Positions 49,253 to 60,000 of a stretch of 60,000 nt of DNA are shown here, in pieces (position 1 is the first letter of the stretch; every line of letters starts with the position of its first letter). The translations under genes and the position numbers were made by a program. Origin of the DNA: Hydractinia symbiolongicarpus (Eukaryota; Cnidaria; Hydrozoa; Anthoathecata; Hydractiniidae); assembly GCF_029227915.1 (NCBI RefSeq), contig NC_079882.1, positions 8,062,001 to 8,122,000 of the forward strand. The letters run 5' to 3'. The notes under the pieces were generated by a model. The model searched no databases, was not told where the DNA came from, and saw nothing but the letters and a program-made list of their open reading frames with translations.

Positions 49253-52200
49253 ATGTTGTTTAACATACTATCGTTGTTTTCTTTTTGTGTGGAAGTATCG
49301 TTTGCAAGCGAAGTAAGGTTAGTGCATGTTTTTCTTATAACAAACATTGCAGCAGTGCATGTAATGATTTTTTTAGGAAGAATGTAACCTTAGAGTGTTC
49401 CCTTCCAGTGCGAAAGGTCTAGGGTTCAAACACGGATCGAGTCATGCCAGAGACTTTAAAAGTGTGAATTGATCTTTTCTGCTTAACGTTCAGCATGAGA
49501 ATAGGATTGATATCTTAGGTTGTCTAGTTGAGCGGTTGTTGTGCTTGCACGCCTTTCGTAGCTCAAATGGGAGCCCCTTCGCAGGACCCTCATCGATAAC
49601 AGTTCCTATAGAAACAGAAGAAGCTATCCTGGGTAAATAATAGTAATAATAATAATAATTTTGTTAATTTCAGGCTGAACATGTGAAACATAAGACCACC
49701 ATAAGCTGAAGGCAAATTTTCTGGTTCTTATACAAAAAAGTGTATTTAAATAAATCTGAAATTACTGAAGGACATGTATAACACATTTCTATCAGTAAAG
49801 TTAGAACATTCTATCTGTTACACGTTCTTACTCCATTCGTCAAAATTTATGTTCACGAAAATCCGATATGAATTAGCTAATGATAAAAATCCTAAAATTT
49901 TGCGAATTTTTGCTCTTGCGAAAGTTATTGCTCCCGAAAGTGTCAAATATCGCTCAAAAGGTCTCTAGCCTTTAAGATACTAAACACAACCCCCGTGCGT
50001 TTATTGTTGAGAAACTTACGCAAACTGCTGTTGTTCGTTTTACGATGTTGTCTATTTCATTGAATTGATTTGATTATTCCCGCCTTTCGTATAAAATAAG
50101 CAATACAAATCGTGATGAAAGGAACAGTAGAGTTAGCGGAGATTTCTTTTTGTATAGTTCTAAAATGTGTTTCAAAAACTTATTTCGTGGTTTTTGTTTT
50201 ATCTTAAACGTTATCCTATTAATACAATACTTATTATTCTACAGGATTTGTAAGTTTGGGCAATGCCAAACCTAATTTATTTCACTACAAGGTTTTAACG
50301 TTTTGTGCTGAGTAGTCAAACTATTCATGGAAAAAAGGATGGTCGGCCAGGACTTTTGCGTCCAGGACACGTTTGTCGAAATTAATCGTCATTTAGAAGA
50401 GCACCAACATTTTCGTGAGATAAATTTTGATTTTAGTTAGTAAGGCAGACAAACAATAGAGTAGATTAATTTTCGCGCTTTTATAAAATATTGTGCACTT
50501 TGCAAGAATAGATTTTCGCGTTTTTTTCAAAAAACTGCAAATATAAGGACCCGGGAAATTTAGTTTTAGCCCGAAGTATTTTTATTTTTTACACGTTCAC
50601 TCTGAAATTGTTCTCAATGCGTAGGAATAACATTTGTTTTGAGGTTCCTTGTATTTAGTGTCTCCGCCGTACCAGCCATCGTTTGGACCAAGGGAAAGAT
50701 TTTGAAAATTAACGCATCCAGATTGCCAAAAAACCCTTGGAATTCAATAAAATTTTAAGGGGCCAAGCGTTATTGTTATTTTCTATGTTCTGTTTTTAGG
50801 AAATAGGTTTTGAAAAAAATATTTGGGGGAAGATGGGTGTGCCAATTCCTTCTTTCCGCATCCTTCACCACCACCACCCCTCCACCCAGTTTCTCGAGGC
50901 GCTCGTTCTTATTTTCTTCTTATATAAGCGTTTTTATTTGTTTTTCAGTGCACAACGAATTGTGTTAACTGTTTTTTTCAGGAAAAAAAGAAAAATCAGG
51001 AAAATTTCAGTCCTTACTTTGTTCCTAATTTTTAGCCATTCACTGATCTTATAAAATGTGCTTATTTTAGAAGAGTGTTTATCTTTTATGATTTAAATTT
51101 TACCCCTTGTAGCTACATAGTGCTTTATTTCTTTGTTTATTATTTTAATTAAAATTTACATATTCTTTTAAAGAAAAAAACAGGAAAAATTATATCAAAA
51201 CATAAATTTTTGATCACTGCTTTCAAAATAGTTTATCACACATATTCAATCTATTGTTTTCTTGTTGTTGTTGTTGGGCGTGGCCTAAAAGTGAAAAGGG
51301 GCACTTCGAAGTTACCCCTTTATTAACACTAAACATCAAAAGGTTTTGGATATCGAATCCAATCTGTATCTGCCACGCAAGAATTTGTGCTCCTTTTAGT
51401 TTACGGATGATAGAAAAAATTCCTATTACCCTGCATAAAATTAAAAGTTATGACTTTTTTACAACGATTTTTTACGACGATTTGACGATATAACTTTTAA
51501 CTCTCTAATCGGTTAACTTTACGTATAATACGAAATCGACAGCCTTTCCCATTTCTATACACACTCAGCAAAAAGGGTCCAATTTTTTGTACACAGGTAT
51601 GCAAAATGGGCTGTGCAAATTGGGGAAAATATCAATGCTACACTTACAGAGATAACAGCAATCAATTCTTTTAAAAAGGTATGTATATATTGCTATTCGC
51701 AACATCTGTTGTGTTATATAATCTTGCTTTCATTTTATCTTATTTGTGTAGAATAAATACATTACCTCCTTCTCTTTTAAATGCACACTAACGTTAAAAG
51801 CAGCAATCCTAAATACAGATTTTACTTAAATTCACAACATCTGAGTGCAAATACATACATTTATTAGTGTTTTTAACATAAAGAACACGTTTTATTATCA
51901 GGAAACCAGTTGCTAAAGGTCTAGAACTTAAATTAGGCAACTTGCTTGGCAACCACTAGGCTTTACATCCATTGCCTTAATGATTTATCCCCACCTAGCA
52001 ACCTTCCCAGTTGAACTATCGGGCATTCTTAGAAGCAACGTATGTAAAAACCACTTTATTGCCTCAGAAAATTTTTTGCTTGTTTATTTTCAGTGAAAAA
52101 ATTCAAGGGTCAGGGTAGTGCTCACGATGCCAGTTTTGTGTCAGTTGAAAGAAATGAGTACTAAGTAACTAGCGAGGCAACTTGACGTCTAACCTCTAAA

Positions 52201-55200
52201 ATAGCGTTTGTTATATATAAAAGAGCGTGATCTAAAATTATAGTCTATATCCTACCACGATTAATATTCACGCGAACTAATAGCTAGTAATTGCAAACAG
52301 GTAGTACTGGACATGCCTATCTGCCACCTCCCCAACTTAACACCCCTTAAAAAGTTAAAGTATTTATTAAACTCCCAAGATGTTTAAGTGAAGCACTACG
52401 ATATCTATAACACTACATTTAAAATGTTTTCAGGACGTTTGCTTTAATGATAAATTTGACCGATAGTGTCACGTGCAGAAGGCTTTATATCAGAAATGTG
52501 ATTGAATTCCACTGGAAAAATACACTTTGTAGTTGAATTTACCAAACATCAAACAGTTGCATCTTCCTTCCACAACCCAATAGATTCTTCTTTCCTTTCT
52601 TTTCCCCTTAAAAGATTTGATATATATCTTAGTTGTACTCCAATCTCGTTAAAAATGGCATTATCATACCACACAAGAAAGATGGAAGAGCATTATCCAA
52701 CAAATTTACAGAAGATCTAACCAAGATATTGAATTCAAAAACTGAAGCTTTGGAGGTAAGTCCTGGAGTTGTCCATGTTACATACTTATATCGTTTAGTG
52801 AACACTACACCTTAAGGTATACTACATCTTCAACAATGCCTGATGTCAATCTTCTTCTTAAATTCACGTTGGACAACTTTGTAAATAAATTTCTGAGCTA
52901 AATGTTTCGCTGTATTTAGAAACAAAACTCCTTACGTATCTTTGTTTCCCCCAAAAATTGATTTAAAGCTTTTATGTCGGTTTAATTTGTCAAAAATATT
53001 TTGGTTTACCTCCAGCCAGAGCGAACGCTAATTTTAGGCAACTTTGTTTTGAATCCTTTTTGTAAGTATTGTATTCATGATATGCTGGCTATATTTACAT
53101 AGACTAAGTTCTCCTCTTAGTGTTTATAAGTCTTAACATTAAACCTAAGAACATTTTGATTCTTCTAAGTGAACTATTCTACAGATAAAACAAATCTGCT
53201 AAAGTGCTTAATAAACACACCTAAGCACTGGTTGTGAAATGTGAAACAATGAAAATATATTTGCGTTTCTAGCAATCTAAGGGTTAAGCTAAGGCTAGTA
53301 ACCTGTAACTGCATCGATTAAGGCATCTTTTTTTATCCAGGCGATTAGGTTAAAAGCAGAAGAACTCTACAAAAACTACGAATATGACGAACATATCCAA
53401 AATGTAAGTGCTGAAGAATGTATAATTTATGCTGTGACGCGCTTCTTTTAATCATTTGCTAGAAATGCTCTGCATCTCGTCAGAATAATAATTTAACTCC
53501 CCTATCTGTGATTAAAGTTAAGTTACTTCCACAATTTTTATATCTTAGGTTGATTTCTTCAATGCTAAGAAGTACAAAGAATCTGGTTCTCCTGAAATGA
53601 AAGCTTATGATACTTTCATAAAAGATAAAGAAGTGAATACGAGTTTTTTTGCCTATCACGTTCCAAGTAATGTCTACGATAGCAGTGAGTAATATATTTA
53701 TTACTTATTTATGTTATTTATTTATCTTTTTGTCAATTCTAATCTTTTGTACTTTTTAAAAATAATGTCCTTATTTTCATCAGGTAAAACAATCCTTAAT
53801 ACAATTAAGATGTTGAAGAATTTGTCATCAGTTGCTGTTGATAATTTTAAAAAAAGTCCATCATTGCTTTGGCAGTACGTAGGTGTACCTGAAGGAATTT
53901 ATCAAGTTTATCCAGGTATCTCTCCAAACCAATCGTTAGCAATACAATATCTTAAGGTTTATAGGGTTTTTTCCCCTCTCCTAGCAATATTAGGTCTGAT
54001 TGATCTAATATTTTTCGCCCCTGGTATAACTTGGTTTTGTTAATAGTTCATAAAGACCTATAAAACCCTATTGAAGAAAGTACGTTTCAAAAATCATGTT
54101 ATAAACAAAAAGGACTTCCACTCTCTCTGCTAAGTGCGCGTTTAAAGAGCGCACATTAAATATATATTTGAAGCCAATTTCAAGCAGAAAATTATCAAAG
54201 AAATCATCAAAATAGTTTTTTCTTTATGAAAATTATTTTTGAAAAGTATTGTAATAAGACGTTAACCTACTTTACTTTTTTGTAACTTATACGAAAATAC
54301 ACTTGTTTGATATTGGCGTTCCTTTGTTACAATTTATTTTTATCTGCTAGGGTACATATGGAGTTTGAAAAACGGAATCGATTTATATGACTGCAGGAGA
54401 AGGGGATGGTACGTTTGCATGTTTCTCATTCATGGGGAACTTCTTCGGTTGACACCATCTTTTTTAACTACCAATACAAATCCCAAAAAAACATAGTTAA
54501 ATATACCTCACTTTAATATAGGTATTTACAGGGAATAAGCTCACCAAAAGATATGCTAATATTATTTGACACGTAAGTCTGTTTTCTTCTGTGCGTACAG
54601 TTTAAATTTCTAAAAAGGTATTCCATTCATCGAACGCCTCATAAAAGTAGCTCTCTTTTACTCAAAATTAACTCCTGCATCGGATAACATTGTGCCTTTA
54701 ATTCTTTAGAAGTGGAAGTATGTCTGGCAAGAAGTTTGAAACCGCAAAAGTAGCTGTGCAACTGTTGATATTATCACTGCAAGAAAACGACTTCTTTAAC
54801 ATTATTCACGTTAGTACTATTTGTGTCTTTTTCTTTCGACATTAAATGCTGAACCTTACTGCAATCGCACCAAACAAAAGAAATTAAAGGTAGCAATATT
54901 CAAATTCATTCTAGTTTAGTTCCAATCCTTCTTACATAATTCCGGAAGAAACTGGATTCATTCAAGGAACCCGAATAAACAAAGTGGTAAGGATATTTAA
55001 AAAACTTTTAATGAACGACTGCTTAGGGAGAATTCTTTATCTAAACTGCAAAAACAGGAGCTAAATAAATAACGAACTGTTTTTTGATGGATGGGTATGC
55101 TTAACACTTTGACTCTATGAGACGGTTTACATGAGACGCTAAGTGAGCTTAAACCGGTTTGAGTCACCTCGGTCTACATTGTATTTCTTAGGATTGTATG

Positions 55201-58200
55201 CATGATTTCTTATGACTTCAGGCGAAGTGTAACTCACTTTAGGCGGCATTTCACTTCGGTCAAATTGACCAAACGAAATCTCAAAGTGGGTAAGATTTGA
55301 ATGTGGACACCTTACCTTAAAGTCAAAATGCAGTTTGCGATCAGTGCGCATGCTTGACAGTCCAAACAATAAAATATCGAAGTGAAGTGAAAAATCATGC
55401 AAAAAGTCGCACTTTTCCAATGCAGTATAGAATGTCACTTCACTGGAATTCCACTAGTTTTATATTAATAGAAAGGCTTTTGTCCCAAATTTTGTTTGTG
55501 TGATAGATGATCTTTAACAGAGAACACAGATGAAAAAATAAAAACATATTAATTTTGATATATAACTTTGATCATTCACTTTAGTACATTTACTTCATTA
55601 GAGAGTAACTGAAGCTATTCAAGAAATGGAACTGCCAGATGGCGAAAGTGACTTTGAAAAAGCATTCTCTAAAGCGTTTCAGTTATTTAAGGTACGTAGA
55701 CATATGACAGTCATACGATAATTTTTTAAATTTAAACATATTTCAAGATCATCCACTGACTGTTCTCTTAACTACAGTTCCCTACTCTCCTATTTCGATG
55801 ATATCAGAGACAAAGTGACAGAATTGCGCAACTTTGTGACTCTTACCATGTCATCAGTTTTAAAGTGGTCATTTTGTCTTACATTTAAGTTCACGCATTT
55901 TCCTTATCAGGATAACAAGGATGTGACAACGTCATCGAGATGTCATCAGGTCATAATGTTCTTGACGGACGGTAATGAAGGTTTTGGTGACATTGATCAT
56001 CTGTTATATCATGAAGACAATAAGAAAGTGAGTATCGGGATCTATCTGTTTTAATGAAAATCCTTCAGGTCATTTGATAGCATGAAATAGAGATAAAATT
56101 TCGCAATTGGCAGAATCCAGGATTTTTTATAGAGGAAAAACGGGAAAAAATAATAACGGTACATTTTTTAATATCTTTTGCGGAAGGGTCCCTGTTGTAT
56201 GATCTTCGAACCATTATCAAGTCTGGAAAAAAGTAGAAAAAGGCTGAATCTTTTTGATTGGTTAGGTACGAATATTCTCCTACCAAATTGGACAAAGACA
56301 ATCTACAAAATATACAGCTACTTTGAAGAAGATGTCTTGTCGCTCAAGAGGTATTACACATGATTTTTCTATTTCTATTTTGTCAACCTCGTTCCAACGG
56401 ATTCAGCGAAAAAGCAGTCAGGTAAGCGATAGCGTAAATAGACATTAGCCAACGAACCCTGGGATCAAAATTTCTATCTATGGTTAATTATGGTTTATTA
56501 TTTTTCCTGACCTTTCTTTGGCCATGCTTGAAGTTAACGCTGATCATTTATGTTTTTAAGGCAAATATTACCAATTGGACTCTTCTGGAAACGTTTGGGA
56601 GAAAATGCTAGTAAGATAAAAAGTTACTATTTTACATGATTAAGACAGTCGAAGTTACGCAAAGTCTAAAAACATTTTTTATTTTCGCTGTAAATTTACC
56701 TATTAAAGACTTCTACACAATAATCTACGCAAATTGCACTTCCAGGAGTATACTACAGTACTTGGTCAACCTCTGGCATTGAATAGCAATGTGTCAAATC
56801 CCACTTACGTACCGATTTATGAAGATTATTCAGGCGCGGGTATGGTAATGTCAGTTGTGCAACCAATGTTCAAGAAAAAACAGGTATCGATTAGTATTTG
56901 ACAATTATTGTGCAAAATAATAAAACATATAAATAATATTGTAAAGGTTTTTATTGCCTAAACAAAAACAAAAAAAATGAAATAAAACAAACAAACAAGT
57001 TGGAATGTAAAAAAAAGAGCGAAAGTATACATTAACAAGTTCTTAATTCATGTAACTTAGATAGATACAGTTTTCTCAATTGATTTTGGTTAAAATTTTT
57101 AAAATTTGCCTATCATTTCCATTAATTATATGTCCCTGGTTATGTAAACAGCCTTCTTCAATCTCTGACGGTTGGTTACTTAAACAGTTATCAACGTAGT
57201 TGGGTAATTAAAACGGAATTGACAAAAACTTGTTTGTTTGTAATAGCGCGAACTTTTCGGAAACACTGTGCAAGTTTTAGGCCTAATTTCTATCACGGAA
57301 GTGGTACGCATGAAAATGAACATGGTGATAGCTATAGTTTTCAGTATTAGACCTACATGTTGCGAATTTTTACAAATGTTTCTAATTTTAATGACCGTTT
57401 TGATATTTTTTAGGAAGCCCAACTATAAACTTACGGTACATGCTAGTAAAAAAATAGTTACACTAAAACCCAGGTTATCTACGCTATAATTCATGATAAT
57501 GAAGCAAATGAACATAATTTTAGTTACTTAGCTAGTATTTTCGTAGCCCAACGTATTAGATGCAAAAACCAAATGAAATAGTACGATAAAAATGGTCACA
57601 TGACACATTACGTTTCTTTAGAACGAACATGGCATACTGGGACTGGCAGCCCAAGACATTTCCTTAACAGAGCTGGAAGACACCATACCTAAACACATGG
57701 TAAGCCTTTCAAATCTTTAACTCTAAATTATCGTTACGTAATTGACATAATAAGTAATTCATAAAGAATTTTTTAAAGATCGGCTGCGTAGAGATACACT
57801 TCAATCTTTTTAATTATTTTAAAATCTCGTTTCTTGTAGCTTGGGCCGGATGGTTATGGATTCGCGATAAACAATAATGGTTTTATTTTGTTTCATCCAA
57901 ACTTGAAACTGGTAGGTATCTCTTTAGGTGAGGACATCTGTTTACCCCGCACTTGAAACAATTTTTGGTAGTTAAGGTAAATGTTTTCTACGAAATATAA
58001 TGATAAAAGTTGACGATTTTTAACGGTAACGGCTCAATAGGTACACAATTTAAATTAGAGACACTGAATTTTAAATGGCATAGGTGTGGCTAAATAAGTA
58101 AAGAAAAATATTTGCCTTTGTTTTAAGTCCAGTTATTAGGAAAAAACCAAGCTACCCCGTATCCTCTTGTAATAGCCAAGGCGACGTAGATAATAAAATA

Positions 58201-58313
58201 ATAAAATTTCTGAATGACTTTAGAGTGATCCAAAGAATACAGAGACGACGTCAGAAGCACCCACTTTATATTTGAAGCAATTGATACACACAAGTGGAAG
58301 TGAAATAGAAGAG
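49253..58313 (+). CDS. Voltage-gated calcium channel alpha2/delta-like subunit (3' partial)
   Basis: This is an extracellular, membrane-anchored auxiliary subunit that promotes surface delivery and function of voltage-gated calcium channels. Eighteen exons give 534 residues; the family has about 1,000-1,150, so the C-terminal half lies beyond the window. Exons 1-9: 49253-49317, 51597-51678, 52633-52755, 53341-53403, 53549-53684, 53784-53915, 54351-54408, 54522-54572, 54710-54809. Exons 10-18: 54915-54986, 55602-55691, 55911-56027, 56266-56350, 56561-56610, 56746-56883, 57622-57699, 57840-57911, 58224-58313. Exon 1 codes a signal peptide. The VWA_N signature I-D-L-Y-D-C-R-R-R-G-W-Y leads into the VWA domain (below). 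CACHD1-type relatives are less likely because the metal site is complete. The paralogue class (1/2 or 3/4) cannot be told. Confidence 0.9.
49385..49662 (+). mobile_element. tRNA-derived SINE (family 2, copy B) in alpha2/delta intron 1
   Basis: The copy is opposite in orientation to the one at 34856-35138. The A-box part is reduced (TTAGAGTGTT) and the B-box reads GGGTTCAAACAC. The body matches copy A through TTTCTGCTTAACGTTCAGCATGAG-type sequence and CCCCTTCGCAGGACCCTC, and the tail is AAT repeats (49645-49662). Confidence 0.85.
54522..56610 (+). CDS. Alpha2/delta VWA domain exons, intact MIDAS
   Basis: Exons 8-14 encode about residues 220-408. S-P-K-D-M-L-I-L-F-D-T-S-G-S has the D-x-S-x-S metal-ion site (D236, S238, S240) that, by family knowledge, is needed for channel trafficking. 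Q-V-I-M-F-L-T-D-G (D344) gives the later acidic residue. V-R-I-F-S-Y-Q-I-G and G-K-Y-Y-Q-L follow, as in other alpha2/delta proteins. The exon 10 acceptor at 54914 was preferred to one six bases downstream's alternative frame, because it restores F-S-S-N-P and removes a frame break. Confidence 0.88.
56746..58313 (+). CDS. Alpha2/delta Cache-like region exons 15-18
   Basis: Residues of about 409-534. They include E-Y-T-T-V-L-G-Q-P-L, a stretch ending G-I-L-G-L-A-A-Q-D-I-S-L-T-E-L-E, and G-P-D-G-Y-G-F-A-I-N-N-N-G-F-I-L-F-H-P-N-L. This is the pattern of the extracellular Cache/VGCC-alpha2 region (compare the human N-G-Y-x-F-A-I-D-P-N-G-Y-V-L-L-H-P-N-L block). The last visible exon ends at a GTGAGC donor. 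Confidence 0.88.
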
Positions 58314-58729
58314 GTGAGCTTATTTTGATCTGTTCTTGCTGCAATAGAAAGAACGGTTACTGTAGCAGCAAAATTAATACAACGTTGACGACAATAATGA
58401 CAATACCAACAACAGCAAAATTGACAACAACTGCAGCAACAAAAACGCAAAAACAGCAATATAATACAGCAAAACAATGAAAATAACAAAAACAAACCAG
58501 CAGCAAAACAAAAGTAAGTTGTTAAAAAAGTTTAATCAAACATCAACCATTTTGATTTTGACTAGCTTTTAGAATAGTTATATATACACACATGAAACAA
58601 TAAGTTCGGTTAGTACACACAAAGACTTTCTTTATGCGTATTCTCATCCTCCAATTTTTCTGTACAATGATTTGCAGACCTATCATGATTACATCAAATT
58701 CTGTTACGTACGTATACGTATTAATCTTA

Positions 58730-59361
58730 CTAGTTGATAATTGGTACAATCTTTACTCCATTTCTCCAAAATTTCTCATCTCGGAACCGATCCCACGAAA
58801 TCACAACATTCGACATTTCACCAATTATAACCTTGCTATAATTTTGCACATCCTCTTTAGTAAAAAATCGATTGAACAAAAAAAAGTAACCGATTTTCCC
58901 TTTGAACTTATTAGTCTGAGATACTACAGGAGTGCACTTATCTGATTCTGCTTTTGAATACCTTATACCAAGTGTTAACACCCCAGGACTACTTAGAATA
59001 AATCTACTATCCCCTGTATCGGATCTTGCTAGCGTATTTCTGATATAAACTTGAAATTGGTGAGTATTTTGTCTCCAGGTAATGCAAGCAGCTGTTGGTA
59101 TCCTAGACACAGGACGATAATCGATTTTATAATTTGTGTTTAAAATCCGGACCCGAAAGGTGCTGTTGTTTACAGCAAACAGTACGTTCGAGCATGTGCC
59201 ACCTGAGACGTGAAAATAGTTTAGGATGGTTCTATAATCTAAGGTACCAAGACTTTGCATTTCAAACGCAATACACATTGTAAAATTCTGAAGCTGACCA
59301 AACGTTGTCGGCATTGTAACAAACGAGTCGCCACTTGATATATCTAACTTGAATCGAATAT
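58730..59361 (-). CDS. Pentraxin-like domain, terminal exon
   Basis: A minus-strand exon of about 210 residues runs from an acceptor (TTTTATAG, AG at 59363-59362) to a TAA stop at 58730-58732. It reads as a pentraxin fold. It starts F-K-L-D-I-S-S-G-D-S-F-V-T-M-P, continues L-Q-N-F-T-M-C and A-A-C-I-T-W, then F-K-G-K-I-G-Y-F-F-L-F, and ends V-V-I-S-W-D-R...V-K-I-V-P-I-I. The two cysteines match the pentraxin disulfide pair. The family signature H-x-C-x-S/T-W-x-S/T has A for H and Q for the last S/T. The acidic calcium ligands (E-Q-D and the later E/Q) are replaced by I-R-Y-S-K-A-E-S-D-K. These secreted lectin-like proteins usually form pentamers. It lies antisense opposite an intron of the alpha2/delta gene. 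Confidence 0.85.
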
Positions 59362-59726
59362 CTATAAAATAGTAACATAGATGAACTGTGCAACGTAAAG
59401 ATAACTCAGAATCTCCAGTTAACTAAAACTATAGACGGTAGTACAGTGGCATATTTTTTTATCGAGTTTTCTGTTTGCAATATGATTCTACAGTTTATTA
59501 AATGTCTTTTGCAGGTTTAAAAGCTAAAAAAAACATTTTTAAATGGTCTTTGCAAAAAAGCATTCTAAAGATGCTAACTTGTAAATATTTTGAAAGGAAA
59601 TTTAAAAAACCAATCAAACAAACCCTCGTATTACAGAAACAATTCTATATACAATAAAAAAGGCAAAACGATCAAGTTTTATTTAAAGAAGTCTGTATGA
59701 ACTTCGCTTGAGAATAGCTTGACTAC

Positions 59727-59773
59727 CAACACACATAAATTATAAAGATAAAAGCAATATTCATGATCTCCAT
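59727..59773 (-). CDS. Candidate signal-peptide exon of the pentraxin gene
   Basis: ATG at 59773 opens M-E-I-M-N-I-A-F-I-F-I-I-Y-V-C, a hydrophobic leader, and ends at a GTAGTC donor (exon edge 59727). Pentraxin genes often put the signal peptide in a separate first exon. However, the phase (two extra bases) does not match the acceptor at 59361, which needs one, so an extra exon or another donor would be required. Confidence 0.25.
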
Positions 59774-60000
59774 AATAATACAGAGACTGTGTGTGTCTGT
59801 AACAGGCAAAGTGGACTTTTTTTGCAATTTTTCTAAAAGCGTCTATAAATCATCCCCTATAAAAATGTTCTGTATTTTAAAAACGTTTTGTTTACGATTT
59901 TAATTGGTTAGAACAAATCATGTGATAAAATAAAGTGATTTCATTAGTGGGGAATTTTCCACATGAAAATTGCACATGCTAATTTAAACTTACTGTGACG

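Noticed and set aside
54901-54986. Exon 10 of the channel-subunit gene starting six bases later (after TTTAG)
   Set aside because: It keeps the same phase but loses the F-S residues of the conserved I-H-F-S-S-N stretch. The upstream AG (54913-54914) gives the better family match. The two differ only by two codons, so usage should be confirmed in cDNA.
55139-55438. 99-residue minus-strand frame in a channel-subunit intron
   Set aside because: No family features. The sequence has the look of a decayed DNA-transposon end (ACCGGTTTGAGTCACC), but I could not find its partner end.
58220-58495. Cysteine-rich minus-strand frame of 91 residues
   Set aside because: It is antisense to exon 18 and a CAA/CAG-like low-complexity tract; the cysteines come from the repeat.

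Overview
This window is animal nuclear DNA: AT-rich, intron-rich and crowded with small transposons. The closest fit is a cnidarian, probably a hydrozoan. The case rests on the metazoan gene set with dense introns, AT-rich base composition, many foldback/MITE-like repeats and tRNA-derived SINEs. It is also helped by splice-acceptor-like signals 2 to 25 bases before the start codons of all three well-supported plus-strand genes, which would suit spliced-leader trans-splicing. I cannot name the species. Every exon boundary below was read by eye from GT/AG sites, reading phase and family resemblance.

Bases 1 to about 21,200 hold no confidently identified host gene. They contain decayed non-LTR retrotransposon pieces (372-1640, 8422-9712, 10355-10932), a Tc1/mariner-like inverted-repeat element with a second one nested inside it (2929-5868 and 3244-5166), and a near-perfect 55-bp hairpin (7004-7129). 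They also contain a 1.3-kb foldback element with an 11-bp target duplication (18932-20227), tRNA-derived SINEs with GATA tails, and long AAAT microsatellites.

From 21,212 to 43,491 two plus-strand genes follow each other. DIS3, the catalytic subunit of the RNA exosome, has 28 coding exons and about 969 residues, and looks complete and intact. TES (testin; PET and three LIM domains) has 6 exons and about 384 residues. DIS3 introns carry an RTE-type retrotransposon tail, a 129-bp tandem repeat, two foldback elements nearby and a tRNA-derived SINE.

From 43,492 to 49,252 is an intergenic stretch with MITE-like elements. From 49,253 to the right edge lies a voltage-gated calcium channel alpha2/delta-like gene on the plus strand. 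It has a signal peptide, a VWA domain with an intact metal site, and a Cache-like region; 18 exons are visible and the 3' part is missing. Opposite it, at 58,730-59,361, is the terminal exon of a pentraxin-like gene. It keeps the domain's disulfide cysteines but lacks the usual calcium-binding residues. The three well-supported host genes have unrelated jobs (RNA decay, actin/focal adhesion, calcium-channel trafficking), so no operon-like logic is apparent.
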